A stretch of 64,000 bases of DNA from Pseudoflavitalea sp. G-6-1-2 (GCF_012927185.1 NZ_JABBGB010000003.1:682001-746000), one strand, 5' to 3'. Positions 18,275-27,090 are shown, counted from the first letter of the stretch. The notes: a model not told the origin generated them from the sequence alone. Program-made: numbers and translations.

Positions 18275-18317
18275 AATCATTCAACAAATGCATAAAGTTG
18301 TTGAATGATTTTTTTTT
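18275..18317 (+). terminator. Strong intrinsic terminator after the thioredoxin-fold gene
   Basis: There is a perfect 13-bp stem (18275-18287 with 18298-18310) with a 10-base loop, followed by a run of T. Confidence 0.9.
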
Positions 18318-18362
18318 GATGATGTGGCCGCTGATTTTCTGTTTCACTTTTTATTATGCAGG

Positions 18363-18388
18363 TGTTGAACTTCTTCAACAAATTTTTT
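18363..18388 (+). terminator. Second, weaker terminator-like hairpin
   Basis: TGTTGAA (18363-18369) pairs with TTCAACA (18374-18380) over CTTC and is followed by AATTTTTT. The stem repeats the TTCAACA/TGTTGAA core of the stronger terminator just upstream, suggesting a tandem backup terminator or a duplicated element. Confidence 0.5.
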
Positions 18389-18678
18389 GAACTGATGATG
18401 CTGTACGGTTTGCATTATTTCATGCTGCAAAATCGAAAACGCTGAAAGCCTTTGTTGGCAAGTGTTTCAGCGATTCTGTTGTTTTCTGCTTTCTTGATAT
18501 TTATTAAGATTTTATTAAAACAAGTTCTATTTCCAACAACTGAAGATGCTTACAAAATCGTTTACTACACGATTTTGCAAACACTGAACAACTGTTAGTG
18601 TGAATGAAGGTATCTGCAAACGATTATGCATTTATCCGATTTAGTTTTTATAGAAAAAAAAAGTAAGCTATGCAACCA

Positions 18679-18706
18679 TTGTTTCACCACTATCATCTTA
18701 TATTTG
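18679..18706 (+). promoter_or_regulatory. Promoter with -33 TTG and -7 TATATTTG, no downstream protein gene
   Basis: TTG at 18679-18681, 17 bases, then TATATTTG at 18699-18706. It is one of the two best-formed promoters seen in the window, having both elements. It reads into a short stretch that ends in a clean intrinsic terminator. Confidence 0.6.
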
Positions 18707-18710
18707 AATT

Positions 18711-18779
18711 TTCATAGGATAAGGTTTAATGGTTAATGGTATTTGATTAGTGCGGCCTCCTTTCCAGGAGGCCTTTTTT
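18711..18779 (+). ncRNA. Candidate small RNA of about 70 nt
   Basis: The stretch between the promoter at 18679-18706 and the terminator ending at 18779 has no credible open frame: only ATG-GTT-AAT-GGT-ATT-TGA, five codons. The predicted transcript is a U/A/G-rich single-stranded 5' part (GGTTTAATGGTTAATGG) followed by a GC-rich hairpin and U-tail, which is the typical shape of a small regulatory RNA. It is inferred purely from promoter-terminator spacing; no known RNA family was recognised. Confidence 0.45.
18754..18779 (+). terminator. Intrinsic terminator of the candidate small RNA
   Basis: GGCCTCCT (18754-18761) pairs with AGGAGGCC (18766-18773) over TTCC, followed by six T. This is a textbook intrinsic terminator more than 500 bases from any upstream protein gene. 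Confidence 0.88.
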
Positions 18780-18840
18780 ATGCCCATACTGCATGGTTGC
18801 TCTCAAATTATAACTGACTGATCGCATTCTCCTGATGCAA

Positions 18841-19180
18841 AAAAAATTACAGATACGGTTATACTTCACTGTCACTTTTTCAACTATTTCTACGTCTTTA
18901 AGCTGTCTGTCTCTCTCTTCAGATTTTCTACAATTTCTTCACTGAATTCTTCCTTCGGATGCTGCAATTCTTCACCGCATATCCTTCGTTTTTGCCCAAT
19001 TTCCATCATTTAGCATGGGCTTCATTTTCAACTACATCCAGTCATCAAGTCCACATCAACTCCACCTCATGTCCAGCTTAACTCCACTGGGCGCCGACTA
19101 AGCGTTATGTCTGCCTGCAGTGAACTTGCACTGAGCCTGCAATAACAAGGCAGTAAATAAGCATAAAGCAGGCAATTCTG
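18841..19180. other. Gene-free, strand-biased tract with regularly spaced TCCA
   Basis: About 340 bases that are pyrimidine-rich on the plus strand (many TTC and CTTC) and so purine-rich on the minus strand. Near the end TCCA occurs at 19037, 19050, 19061, 19072 and 19083: spacing 13, 11, 11, 11. No convincing gene is present on either strand. Confidence 0.5.
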
Positions 19181-19240
19181 AGTGCTGCTGCATAGGTGTA
19201 ATCGGGTGGGAGCTTATAGTGAGCAGGAGGGATACAAAAG

Positions 19241-19266
19241 TAAAAGCCGCCTCTTTCGAGACGGCT
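19241..19266 (-). terminator. Terminator of the alpha-oxoamine synthase gene
   Basis: Read on the minus strand, AGCCGTCTC pairs with GAGGCGGCT (one mismatch) over a 4-base loop and is followed by TTTTACTTTTG. It lies just beyond the stop codon at 19290. Confidence 0.75.
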
Positions 19267-19289
19267 CTGTATCTGGAATTTCTTCTTTC

Positions 19290-20552
19290 TTATTTTGCTT
19301 CAGCCATATCAGGGATAGCTGCAACTTTGTACTCACCTGCATCCAGTTTCTTCTTCGTGATCTCGAATGCATTCAGCGTTGCCTGAATATCCTCATCGGT
19401 ATGCACTGCTGTAGGAATGAGGCGGTAGATGATATGTCCTTTCGGAATTACAGGATACACCACAATCGAACAGAAGATGCCGTGGTTCTCGCGGAGATCC
19501 ATTACCATCGCAGTAGCTTCTTCCACACCACCTTTCATGTACACGGGCGTTACCACTGAATCGGTTTTGCCGATATCGAATCCTTTTTCTTTCAGACCCT
19601 TTTGCAGTTTCAGTGCATTGCTCCAGAGTTTTTCTTTCAGTTCAGGATTGGTACGCAGCATTTCCAGACGCTTGAGGTTGCCCATTACCAGTGGCATTGG
19701 CAGGCTCTTCGCGAAGATCTGGCTGCGGATATTGTAACGAACGTAGTCTATGATTGCTTTCGGTCCTGCGAGGAAGGCTCCGATGCTCGCCATAGATTTA
19801 GCGAATGTAGAGAAATACAGATCGATCTGATCCTGCACGCCCTGCTCTTCGCCAGCGCCGGCGCCGGTTTTGCCGAGGGTACCGAATCCGTGCGCATCAT
19901 CGAGGAGAATACGGAAACCGTACTTTTCCTTCAATGCACAGATCTCTTTGAGTTTGCCCTGATCTCCTGCCATTCCAAACACACCTTCGGTGATCACGAG
20001 AACACCGCCGGCGCCTTGTTTGCTGATGATGGCATTGGCACGCTGCAATTGCTTTTCAAAATCTTCAATATCGTTGTGTTTGTACACGTAGCTATGTCCA
20101 ACATGCAGACGGAGACCATCGATAATGCAGGCATGGCTTTCTGCATCGTACACAATCACATCGTGACGGCTGCACAGAACATCGATGATGCTCACCATAC
20201 CCTGATAACCGAAGTTGAGCAGAATAGCGTCTTCTTTTCCTTCGAATGCCGCCAGCTCCTGTTCGAGTTGCTCATGGTTATTGCTGTTACCGCTCATCAT
20301 GCGGGCACCCATCGGGAGTGCAAGGCCATACTGGGCAGCTGCGTCCGCATCTACTTTTCTGATCTCCGGATGATTCGCCAGTCCGAGGTAATTGTTCAGG
20401 CTCCAAACAATCATTTCCTTGCCACGAAACTTCATTCTGTTCGCGATTTCGCCTTCCAGTTTAGGAAATGCAAAATATCCGTGCGCTCTTTCGCGGTGCT
20501 GGCCGATTGGACCACCTGAGTTTTTCAGCAATCTGTCAAAAATGTCTGCCAT
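19290..20552 (-). CDS. PLP-dependent alpha-oxoamine synthase (KBL/SPT/AONS-like)
   Basis: A protein of 420 residues. This fold-type I PLP enzyme shows MIVWSLNNYLGLANHPEI, the Gly-rich GARMMSGN, the PLP-stacking region DAESHACIIDGLRLHVG, the Asp-bearing ILLDDAHGFGTLGKTGAG and the Schiff-base lysine in YFSTFAKSMASIGAFLAG (about residue 256). The family condenses an amino acid with an acyl-CoA: glycine C-acetyltransferase (kbl), serine palmitoyltransferase (spt) or 8-amino-7-oxononanoate synthase (bioF). Its YPVIPKGHIIYRLIPTAVHT tail matches a Bacteroidota-wide subgroup that I recall being annotated as spt-like or generic. Sphingolipid synthesis is plausible for the phylum but unproven. It is divergent from the pafA-like gene and monocistronic. 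Confidence 0.85.
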   Translation of the reverse strand: MADIFDRLLKNSGGPIGQHRERAHGYFAFPKLEGEIANRMKFRGKEMIVWSLNNYLGLANHPEIRKVDADAAAQYGLALPMGARMMSGNSNNHEQLEQELAAFEGKEDAILLNFGYQGMVSIIDVLCSRHDVIVYDAESHACIIDGLRLHVGHSYVYKHNDIEDFEKQLQRANAIISKQGAGGVLVITEGVFGMAGDQGKLKEICALKEKYGFRILLDDAHGFGTLGKTGAGAGEEQGVQDQIDLYFSTFAKSMASIGAFLAGPKAIIDYVRYNIRSQIFAKSLPMPLVMGNLKRLEMLRTNPELKEKLWSNALKLQKGLKEKGFDIGKTDSVVTPVYMKGGVEEATAMVMDLRENHGIFCSIVVYPVIPKGHIIYRLIPTAVHTDEDIQATLNAFEITKKKLDAGEYKVAAIPDMAEAK

Positions 20553-20657
20553 ATTAAAGGATTATTAAAAAATAGAATGTTTCTAAATGCTTTTCTGCTG
20601 ATCCCTAACTGCCTCACAATCTGCTGCTCACCTATGGATGAGACCAACACAATTGCG

Positions 20658-20665
20658 CAAAAATA
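20658..20665 (-). promoter_or_regulatory. Probable -7 box (TATTTTTG) of the alpha-oxoamine synthase gene
   Basis: TATTTTTG on the minus strand followed by CGC, about 105 bases before the ATG at 20552. If used, the message would have a leader of about 100 bases. Confidence 0.4.
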
Positions 20666-20714
20666 ACGTTTTTTGAATTGATGGGGTGTGATTTACCTTT
20701 CCTGCATTCATCCT

Positions 20715-20722
20715 TATATTTG
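20715..20722 (+). promoter_or_regulatory. -7 box (TATATTTG) of the pafA-like gene
   Basis: TATATTTG lies 17 bases before the ATG at 20739, giving a predicted leader of about 12 bases. Confidence 0.5.
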
Positions 20723-20738
20723 CCCCAAATCTCAACGA

Positions 20739-22382
20739 ATGCGTAAATTCTTTCCCCTGATGGCCCTGGTTCTGATTGTTTCTCAGGCCATTGCCCAATC
20801 CAAAAAAGGTTCCGCCAACGTTCCCAACCGCCCTAAACTTGTAGTTGGCGTGGTTATCGATCAGATGCGTTGGGATTACCTCTATCGTTATTACGACCGC
20901 TATGCAGGCGACGGCGGATTCAGACGCCTGCTCGATAAAGGATTCTCCTGTGAGAACACCTTCATCCCATACACACCCACTTACACCGCTTGCGGACATA
21001 CCTGCATCTATACAGGAAGCGTGCCATCCATTCACGGCATCACCGGAAATAACTGGTATGATAACGAATTGAAGCGTAGTGTTTATTGTACGGAAGACAA
21101 ATCTGTTAAATCTGTAGGCACCACTACCGATGCCGGAGTGATGAGCCCTAAGAATATGCTGGCCACCACCATCACCGACGAGCTGAGGCTCGCTACCAAT
21201 TTCAGAAGCAAGGTGGTAGGCGTGGCCATCAAAGACCGCGGCGCTATTCTGCCTGCTGGCCATTCGGCAAATTCTGCTTTCTGGTACGATAGCAAGACCG
21301 GAGATTTTATCACTTCTACCCACTATATGAACGATCTCCCTCAGTGGGTGAAAGATTTCAATGCACAAAAGCTCACCGATAAATATTATGCGCAGGGCTG
21401 GAACCTGCTCTATCCCGCAGACAGCTACACCCAGAGCACTTCCGATGTGAAGGATTATGAAGCAAAGCCGTTCGGCGCCGATCAGAAAGGCTTCCCGTAC
21501 GATCTCAAACGTTTCATCGGAAAAAGTTATGGCACGATTTCCAGCACACCTTATGGCAACACGCTCACTGCTGAAATGGCCAAAGCTGCTGTGAAGAACG
21601 AACAACTTGGCGCAGACGCTATCACCGATTTCCTCGCAGTAAGTTTTTCTTCTCCTGATTATATTGGTCATGCTTTCGGCCCCAATTCAATGGAAGCGGA
21701 AGATGGTTACCTGCGTCTCGATAAAGAACTTGGCGATCTTTTCAGATTCCTCGATGAGACCGTTGGCAAGAACGATTACCTGCTCTTCCTCAGTGCCGAC
21801 CACGGCGTGGTGCATGTACCCGGATTCTCCAAAGAGAACAGACTGCCTGGCGGAACCATCGACGATGCAGTTTGGATGAAAGCTCTGGAACAGCCTCTGC
21901 AGGCGGCTTTCGGCGCATCGAAGATCATCACCGGTACATGGAATAACCAGGTCTTCCTCAATCACTCACTGATCGATTCGCTGAAACTGAACGAAGAAGA
22001 CATCAAAAACTTCATTGTAAAATACATCAGCAAACAGGAAGGTGTTGCGCGCGTATTCCCTGTGGACGAACTGATGGAGGTACCGCTGCCTGCAAAAGTG
22101 CGCGATATGATCGCCAGCGGATACTATCCAAGACGCTGCGGAGATATTCAGTACATTCTGCAACCAGGCTGGATCGATGGCGGCCCAACAGGCACCACAC
22201 ACGGCCTCTGGAACCCTTACGATTCCCATATTCCGCTGGTGTTCTACGGATGGGGTATCAAACCCGGCAAAACAAACCGCGAAACTTACATGACCGACAT
22301 TGCACCAACCATCGCTGCCATGCTGCGCATTCAGATGCCCAGCGGAACAGTGGGCCATGCGATCACGGAAGTGGCGCACTAG
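20739..22382 (+). CDS. pafA: PafA-like alkaline phosphatase
   Basis: A protein of 547 residues with signal peptide MRKFFPLMALVLIVSQAIAQ. It keeps the whole active site known from Elizabethkingia PafA. The metal ligand Asp is in VVIDQMRWDY (~41) and the nucleophile Thr in TPTYTACGH (~81-83). The Asn is in GNNWYD and the Lys/Arg pair in IKDRGAI. Asp/His are in SSPDYIGHAFGP, Asp-His in SADHGVVHVP and His in TTHGLWNPYD. The family is calcium-activated phosphate-insensitive monoesterases, exported to the periplasm or surface, which release phosphate from organic monoesters. The ATG at 20739 starts the signal peptide directly; upstream codons overlap the -7 box. A related phosphodiesterase cannot be fully excluded, but the Lys/Arg pair argues for monoesterase activity. 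Confidence 0.9.
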   Translation: MRKFFPLMALVLIVSQAIAQSKKGSANVPNRPKLVVGVVIDQMRWDYLYRYYDRYAGDGGFRRLLDKGFSCENTFIPYTPTYTACGHTCIYTGSVPSIHGITGNNWYDNELKRSVYCTEDKSVKSVGTTTDAGVMSPKNMLATTITDELRLATNFRSKVVGVAIKDRGAILPAGHSANSAFWYDSKTGDFITSTHYMNDLPQWVKDFNAQKLTDKYYAQGWNLLYPADSYTQSTSDVKDYEAKPFGADQKGFPYDLKRFIGKSYGTISSTPYGNTLTAEMAKAAVKNEQLGADAITDFLAVSFSSPDYIGHAFGPNSMEAEDGYLRLDKELGDLFRFLDETVGKNDYLLFLSADHGVVHVPGFSKENRLPGGTIDDAVWMKALEQPLQAAFGASKIITGTWNNQVFLNHSLIDSLKLNEEDIKNFIVKYISKQEGVARVFPVDELMEVPLPAKVRDMIASGYYPRRCGDIQYILQPGWIDGGPTGTTHGLWNPYDSHIPLVFYGWGIKPGKTNRETYMTDIAPTIAAMLRIQMPSGTVGHAITEVAH

Positions 22383-22421
22383 ACGATCATCGTTTATTTG
22401 AACGGTGCACATAAAATTTTT

Positions 22422-22455
22422 ATCCCGGTTGCTGATGCAACCGGGATTTTTTTTT
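22422..22455 (+). terminator. Intrinsic terminator of the pafA-like gene
   Basis: An 11-bp stem ATCCCGGTTGC/GCAACCGGGAT over TGAT, followed by nine T. Confidence 0.93.
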
Positions 22456-22741
22456 ACTGCGGAAGGTTATTCTTTATGGTCACATTCGTTCTATGTGCTG
22501 AGTATACATCATTCCCGTTTTTCCCATTCGCAAATGAATTGCACCGGTTTGCATTTCAATTGCCGGTGTTTGTGGAACTGCGCGCTGAAGTGTACGCTCT
22601 ACTATGTATTTCAGCGGACTACTGACAGACTTTTCATGTTACGTTAAACAAAACATAAAACGTCCGGAGGATATCCTTCAACTTGTTGGTCCGCTGCGTT
22701 TTTAATTACATCAGCGGAGACTAACATATGTTTGCATCCGT

Positions 22742-22749
22742 TACATTTG
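22742..22749 (+). promoter_or_regulatory. -7 box (TACATTTG) of the M16 peptidase gene
   Basis: TACATTTG followed by C, 22 bases before the start codon. Confidence 0.5.
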
Positions 22750-22771
22750 CACCTACAAAATTTATTCTTTT

Positions 22772-25609
22772 ATGCTCAAACCTGTTACAACGCTGAAGCA
22801 ATGGGCCGTGCTGGTACTGATGGTTCTCTGCGCCGCAGGCGTTACTGCTCAAGTGAAATTGAACGACAGGATCCCGCTGGATCCTAAAGTGAAGACCGGC
22901 AAACTGCCCAACGGTCTCACTTATTACATCAGGCAGAATAAGAAACCCGAACAGAAAGTAGACCTGCGTCTGGTACTCAATGCAGGCGCTATCAATGAAG
23001 ACGACGATCAGCAAGGCCTCGCGCATATGGCCGAGCACATGGCCTTCAACGGAACAAAGAATTTCAAGAAGAACGAGATCGTATCTTTTTTGCAGAATAT
23101 CGGAGTAGGTTTCGGATCTGATCTCAATGCATACACTGCATTCGATCAAACCGTATACATCCTTCCCATCCCAACTGATAAACCCGGAAACCTCGAAAGC
23201 GGTTTTCAGATTCTCGAAGACTGGGCACACAATGTATCTTATCTCACGGAAGACATCAATAACGAGCGCAACATCATCATCGAAGAAGGCCGTCAGGGCA
23301 AGAGCGCTGATGAAAGAATGTTCAAGAAGATCTATCCCGTTCTTTTCCAGGGATCGAAATATGCCAACAGACTGCCTATCGGTCTGGAGTCGCTGATCAA
23401 AACTTTCCCTCCCGATGCCATGCGTCGTTACTACAAAGACTGGTACCGTCCGAATCTGATGGCAGTGGTTGTAGTGGGTGATGTTGATCCTGCGAAAGCA
23501 GAAGCCCTGATCAGAAAGCATTTCACCGGTTTAAAAAATCCAGTGAAAGAACGCAAACGCGAGTATGCCGATGTACCTGCTTACACAGCAAACAAAGCAG
23601 CGGTGATCACCGATAAGGAAGCTACTACCTATACTGTTTCTCTAAACTATTCTCCGTTCAAAACAACCCCAACAGTTACTGTAGCCGACTATCGCAAAGA
23701 CCTCATCAGAAACCTCTTCATCAGCCTGGTGAATCAGCGTCTGGGAGAGTTGGTGCAAAAAGAGAATCCCCCTTATCTGATGTCTCAAAGCAGCCTCAGT
23801 TCTTATGCAAGAGGATATGCCCAGTTCAGTGCTTTCGCCGCCGCTGGTACCGGTGATGTGAGCCGCTCACTGAAGGCAATGCTCGAAGAACTGGAGCGCG
23901 TTAAACGTTATGGCTTCACCGCTACCGAACTGAAACGCATTCAGCTGAACTTCCTGGCTAACTACGAAAGAGCTTACAACAACCGCGACAAAGCTGAGTC
24001 TGATGGTTACACCGAAGAGTATATCAATCACTTCCTCGAGCAAGCGCCTTCTCCCGGCATTGCCAAAGAATTTGAATATGCAAAAGCACTCGTGCCTACC
24101 ATTACTGTAGAAGAAGTGAATGCATTTTCCAACGAACTGAAAAAACACAGCAAATACGTTGTGTACGTAACAGGCCCTGAAAGCGCTGCCGGTACACTGC
24201 CTTCAGAACAGCAACTGCTCAACATCGTAGACGGTGCTGAGAAAGCTGATGTAAAACCTTACGAAGAAAAGAACCTCGGCGAGAACCTGCTGAAAGAAAT
24301 GCCCAAAGCAGGAACCGTTACCAATAAGACCACCAATGCCAAACTCGGTACTACCGAACTCACACTGAGCAATGGTTTGAAAGTAACACTGAAGCCAACC
24401 GATTACAAGAACGATCAGATCCTGATGGCCAGCTCTGCATTCGGAGGAAAACAGAATTTCGATGCACCTGCCGACAAATACAATGCTGAATATTTCAGCG
24501 CTGTAGTGCCTACCATGGGTATGGGAGATTTCAGTCCGATCGATCTCCGCAAGATGCTTTCCGGTAAGGCAGTAGGAGTGAAGGTATCTGTATCCGGCTA
24601 CTCTCACGGACTGAGCGGAAGCTCTTCTGTGAAAGATCTGGAAACACTCTTCCAATTGGTATACCTGCAGATGACTGCTCCGAGAAAGGATATGGAGCTG
24701 TTCAATTCTTTCCTGCAGCGCAACAAATCGCAGTTCGCCAACATCAATGCCAATCCGCAGGCGTACTTCGTAGACAGCCTCTACAAAGTGCTGTACAATA
24801 ACAATCCTAAAACGCCTATTCAGGTTCCGCACAGCGAGTTCTTCGATCAGATCAACGTAGACCGTTGCATCGAGATCTACAAAGAGCTCTTTGGTAATGC
24901 TGCAGGCACCGGATTTGTATTCACCGGAAGTTTCAAAGAAAGCGAGATCATTCCGCTCATCGAGAAATACATCGCGTCTCTGCCTGTTACCGGCAAACCA
25001 TTGCAGGTAGTGGACAATAAAGTGCGCATGATCGAAGGTGCGAATGATTTCAAACTGAACAGAGGTACAGATCCGAAGAGCCTGATCCTGGCGATCTACG
25101 AAGGCGAAACACCCTACAGTAAGGATATGGCGCTGAAAGCAGCTGCAGTGAGCGAAGTGCTCAACATCCGCATCATCGAAGAGCTCCGCGAAAAAATCCA
25201 GGGCATCTATGGTGGAGGAAGCAGTGCGTCTCTCGACAAATATCCTTACAGCTCTTACAGCTTCATGCTGCAATTGCCTTGCGGTCCTGAAAAAGCAGAC
25301 ACGCTGATTAAGGCCGTGAAGAAAGAGATCAAAGATCTCACTGAGAAAGGGATCGACAACAGCTATCTCGACAAAGTGAAGAAGCAGTGGATCGAGAGCT
25401 ACAAGGCCAACTTCAAAGACAATGGCACATGGCTCGGTCAGTTGCTCGATGCTCAGATCGAAGGAACTGATGGCGATCGTTTCCTCAACTACGAAAAATA
25501 CGTGAACGCGCTTACTGTAAAAGATGTACAGGAAGCAGCGAAACTGATCTTCGGAGGAAAGAATTCTTTCTACGCATTGCTGATGCCTGAGAGTGCAGGT
25601 TCTAAATAA
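22772..25609 (+). CDS. M16-family zinc peptidase (pitrilysin/PqqL-like)
   Basis: A protein of 945 residues with a signal peptide ending at GVTAQ (residue 27). The inverted zinc motif HxxEH is intact as H85-M-A-E88-H89 in GLAHMAEHMAFNGT. The distal glutamate is in INNERNIIIEEGRQGKSADER. The protein has two M16 halves: the catalytic one (~35-270 plus an M16_C domain 200-450) and an inactive one starting near residue 520 (LGTTELTLSNGLKVTLKPTDYKNDQI). Such periplasmic enzymes degrade imported or misfolded peptides in a clamshell chamber. Length and order match the family (about 930-950). It is monocistronic with its own promoter and terminator. Confidence 0.92.
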   Translation: MLKPVTTLKQWAVLVLMVLCAAGVTAQVKLNDRIPLDPKVKTGKLPNGLTYYIRQNKKPEQKVDLRLVLNAGAINEDDDQQGLAHMAEHMAFNGTKNFKKNEIVSFLQNIGVGFGSDLNAYTAFDQTVYILPIPTDKPGNLESGFQILEDWAHNVSYLTEDINNERNIIIEEGRQGKSADERMFKKIYPVLFQGSKYANRLPIGLESLIKTFPPDAMRRYYKDWYRPNLMAVVVVGDVDPAKAEALIRKHFTGLKNPVKERKREYADVPAYTANKAAVITDKEATTYTVSLNYSPFKTTPTVTVADYRKDLIRNLFISLVNQRLGELVQKENPPYLMSQSSLSSYARGYAQFSAFAAAGTGDVSRSLKAMLEELERVKRYGFTATELKRIQLNFLANYERAYNNRDKAESDGYTEEYINHFLEQAPSPGIAKEFEYAKALVPTITVEEVNAFSNELKKHSKYVVYVTGPESAAGTLPSEQQLLNIVDGAEKADVKPYEEKNLGENLLKEMPKAGTVTNKTTNAKLGTTELTLSNGLKVTLKPTDYKNDQILMASSAFGGKQNFDAPADKYNAEYFSAVVPTMGMGDFSPIDLRKMLSGKAVGVKVSVSGYSHGLSGSSSVKDLETLFQLVYLQMTAPRKDMELFNSFLQRNKSQFANINANPQAYFVDSLYKVLYNNNPKTPIQVPHSEFFDQINVDRCIEIYKELFGNAAGTGFVFTGSFKESEIIPLIEKYIASLPVTGKPLQVVDNKVRMIEGANDFKLNRGTDPKSLILAIYEGETPYSKDMALKAAAVSEVLNIRIIEELREKIQGIYGGGSSASLDKYPYSSYSFMLQLPCGPEKADTLIKAVKKEIKDLTEKGIDNSYLDKVKKQWIESYKANFKDNGTWLGQLLDAQIEGTDGDRFLNYEKYVNALTVKDVQEAAKLIFGGKNSFYALLMPESAGSK

Positions 25610-25633
25610 CCGCAAATACATAATACTGTGCAG

Positions 25634-25659
25634 AGGCTGACCCAAAAGGTCAGCCTTTT
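25634..25659 (+). terminator. Intrinsic terminator of the M16 peptidase gene
   Basis: AGGCTGACC/GGTCAGCCT 9-bp stem over CAAAA, followed by TTTT. Confidence 0.9.
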
Positions 25660-26202
25660 GCATGTAGCTGCGAACAACATTCTAATAACTCAATAGAGTT
25701 TATCAACAAATATTTACAAATTGAAATAATGCAATGCCGTTTATTTGTGCCTTCCTTCCTTCTAACAGTTTAACAGTAGCCACGAAAAACAAATGCGCAC
25801 AATCATTTCCGTTAGTTGATGAATGCAACTTGTAACCCCTCTATGTCCATAATATACGCGCATCATTATACGTCCATAAAACACGACTGTAGTTTTACGA
25901 ATATTTTTACGGACAACCGCTGAAACCCTTGCTGTGCCTAACTCTTTCAATATCAGTCTATCAAACTGGTGCACTTGAAAGTTGCAACATTGTTACAATA
26001 AAATTGCAAATGAGATGTTAACGCGTATCAGGATAAGTACTAACTTACACGTATAGACGTGTATACTATTCTCCTTCCCCCTGAACGACTTTTTTTTCTT
26101 TAGTAGACATCCCCATAGGGTATGTAGTAACCCTGCATATTCAAACGTAGTAACCCTGCGTAAGTGGAATACCATTTTCTAATTGACAAAAAAAACATGC
26201 AC
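25660..26202. other. Long A/T-rich intergenic region upstream of the M57-like protease
   Basis: About 540 bases with no convincing gene. It holds a dyad TACACGT/ACGTGTA (26046-26052 and 26057-26063) and, nearer the gene, two copies of GTAGTAACCCTGC at 26124-26136 and 26147-26159. No clear TAnnTTTG box close to the start was found. Confidence 0.45.
26124..26159 (+). repeat. Direct repeat GTAGTAACCCTGC, 23-base period
   Basis: Two identical 13-base copies start 23 bases apart, about two helical turns, 44 bases before the start of the protease gene. The geometry fits a regulator binding side by side on one DNA face; no regulator is identified. Confidence 0.5.
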
Positions 26203-27000
26203 ATGAGAAAGCTAATCACCATCACAGGGATCCCTGTGTTATTATGCTTCGTTTTGTTAATCTCCTGTAAGAAAAGTAACAATGAACCAACAGTTCAGCC
26301 AATTGGTGATGAGGTGTTGGCCAAGATCAAAAACCTGGGCTTCAGCACTGAGAATGTTCAGGCACATGAAGGTGGATACCTGGTTGAAGGCGACATCGTT
26401 CTTACCAATGAAATATTGAATGGAACGCTCGATCCTAAAACCCTGCGTATTGCAGAAGTTGAGCAGTATCGCACCACTGCCCTGGTAACAGGTCTTCCCC
26501 GCACAATTTCCATTCGCGTGAACGCTTCGCTTCCTGCAAGATATGCCCAGGCGGTGGATGGAGCTGTTGCCCGTTACAATGCGCTCAATCTGCAACTCAG
26601 ATTTGCACGTGTAACTTCAGGTGGTAATATTGTTATCAACCCTGCGCCATCCGGTTCCGGTTACCTGGCTTCTGCCGGTTTCCCTTCAGGTGGCAATCCA
26701 TACAGCCAGGTGCTGGTGAACAGGTCCTATCTGGATACCTGGAACATCAATACTGTTATTTCTATTATTGCCCATGAGGTTGGTCACTGTATCGGCTTCC
26801 GTCATACAGACTATATGGGTCGTCAATACAGCTGCGGCGGATCTCCTGTTAATGAGGGATCAGCAGGTGTGGGCGCTATCCATATTCCAGGCACACCAAC
26901 AGGCCCTGATCCGAACTCATGGATGCTGGCTTGTATCAACAATGGCGTAAACCGTCCGTTCAATGCGAACGACGTTATTGCGCTGAATTATCTCTATTAA
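26203..27000 (+). CDS. M57-like (HExGH) metallopeptidase lipoprotein
   Basis: A protein of 265 residues from the ATG at 26203; a second ATG six bases upstream is equally possible. The N-terminus MRKLITITGIPVLLCFVLLISCKK is a lipoprotein signal with the lipobox cysteine in LISC. A basic or polar residue pair after the Cys would favour outer-membrane routing. The catalytic motif is VISIIAHEVGHCIGFRHTDYM: HExGHxxGFxH with a Met-turn-like end. This resembles the M57 (dual-action HEIGH) peptidases common in Bacteroidota, with Val replacing Ile. SVxAS-like loops (ASAGFPSGGNPYSQVLVNRSYLD) precede it. It is probably a surface lipoprotein zinc protease. It stands alone, with its own terminator. Confidence 0.85.
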   Translation: MRKLITITGIPVLLCFVLLISCKKSNNEPTVQPIGDEVLAKIKNLGFSTENVQAHEGGYLVEGDIVLTNEILNGTLDPKTLRIAEVEQYRTTALVTGLPRTISIRVNASLPARYAQAVDGAVARYNALNLQLRFARVTSGGNIVINPAPSGSGYLASAGFPSGGNPYSQVLVNRSYLDTWNINTVISIIAHEVGHCIGFRHTDYMGRQYSCGGSPVNEGSAGVGAIHIPGTPTGPDPNSWMLACINNGVNRPFNANDVIALNYLY

Positions 27001-27024
27001 GCAAAATGGGTTACTGCATACCAG

Positions 27025-27054
27025 ACCGGCCTCTTCAGACGGGGCCGGTTTTTT
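27025..27054 (+). terminator. Terminator of the M57-like gene
   Basis: ACCGGCC (27025-27031) pairs with GGCCGGT (27043-27049), followed by a T-run. Confidence 0.85.
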
Positions 27055-27061
27055 ATTGCAC

Positions 27062-27090
27062 AAAAAAGCCGCACAGAATTTCTGCGCGGC
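27062..27090 (-). terminator. Terminator of fbaB
   Basis: On the minus strand GCCGCGCAGAA pairs with TTCTGTGCGGC (one wobble or mismatch position) and is followed by TTTTTTG. Confidence 0.85.

Noticed and set aside
19602-20519. A 305-codon plus-strand frame opposite the alpha-oxoamine synthase gene
   Set aside because: It is antisense to a complete PLP enzyme with all key motifs.
24203-25663. Long open frame on the minus strand opposite the M16 peptidase gene
   Set aside because: It is the shadow of a strongly codon-biased gene; the opposite strand has intact M16 motifs.
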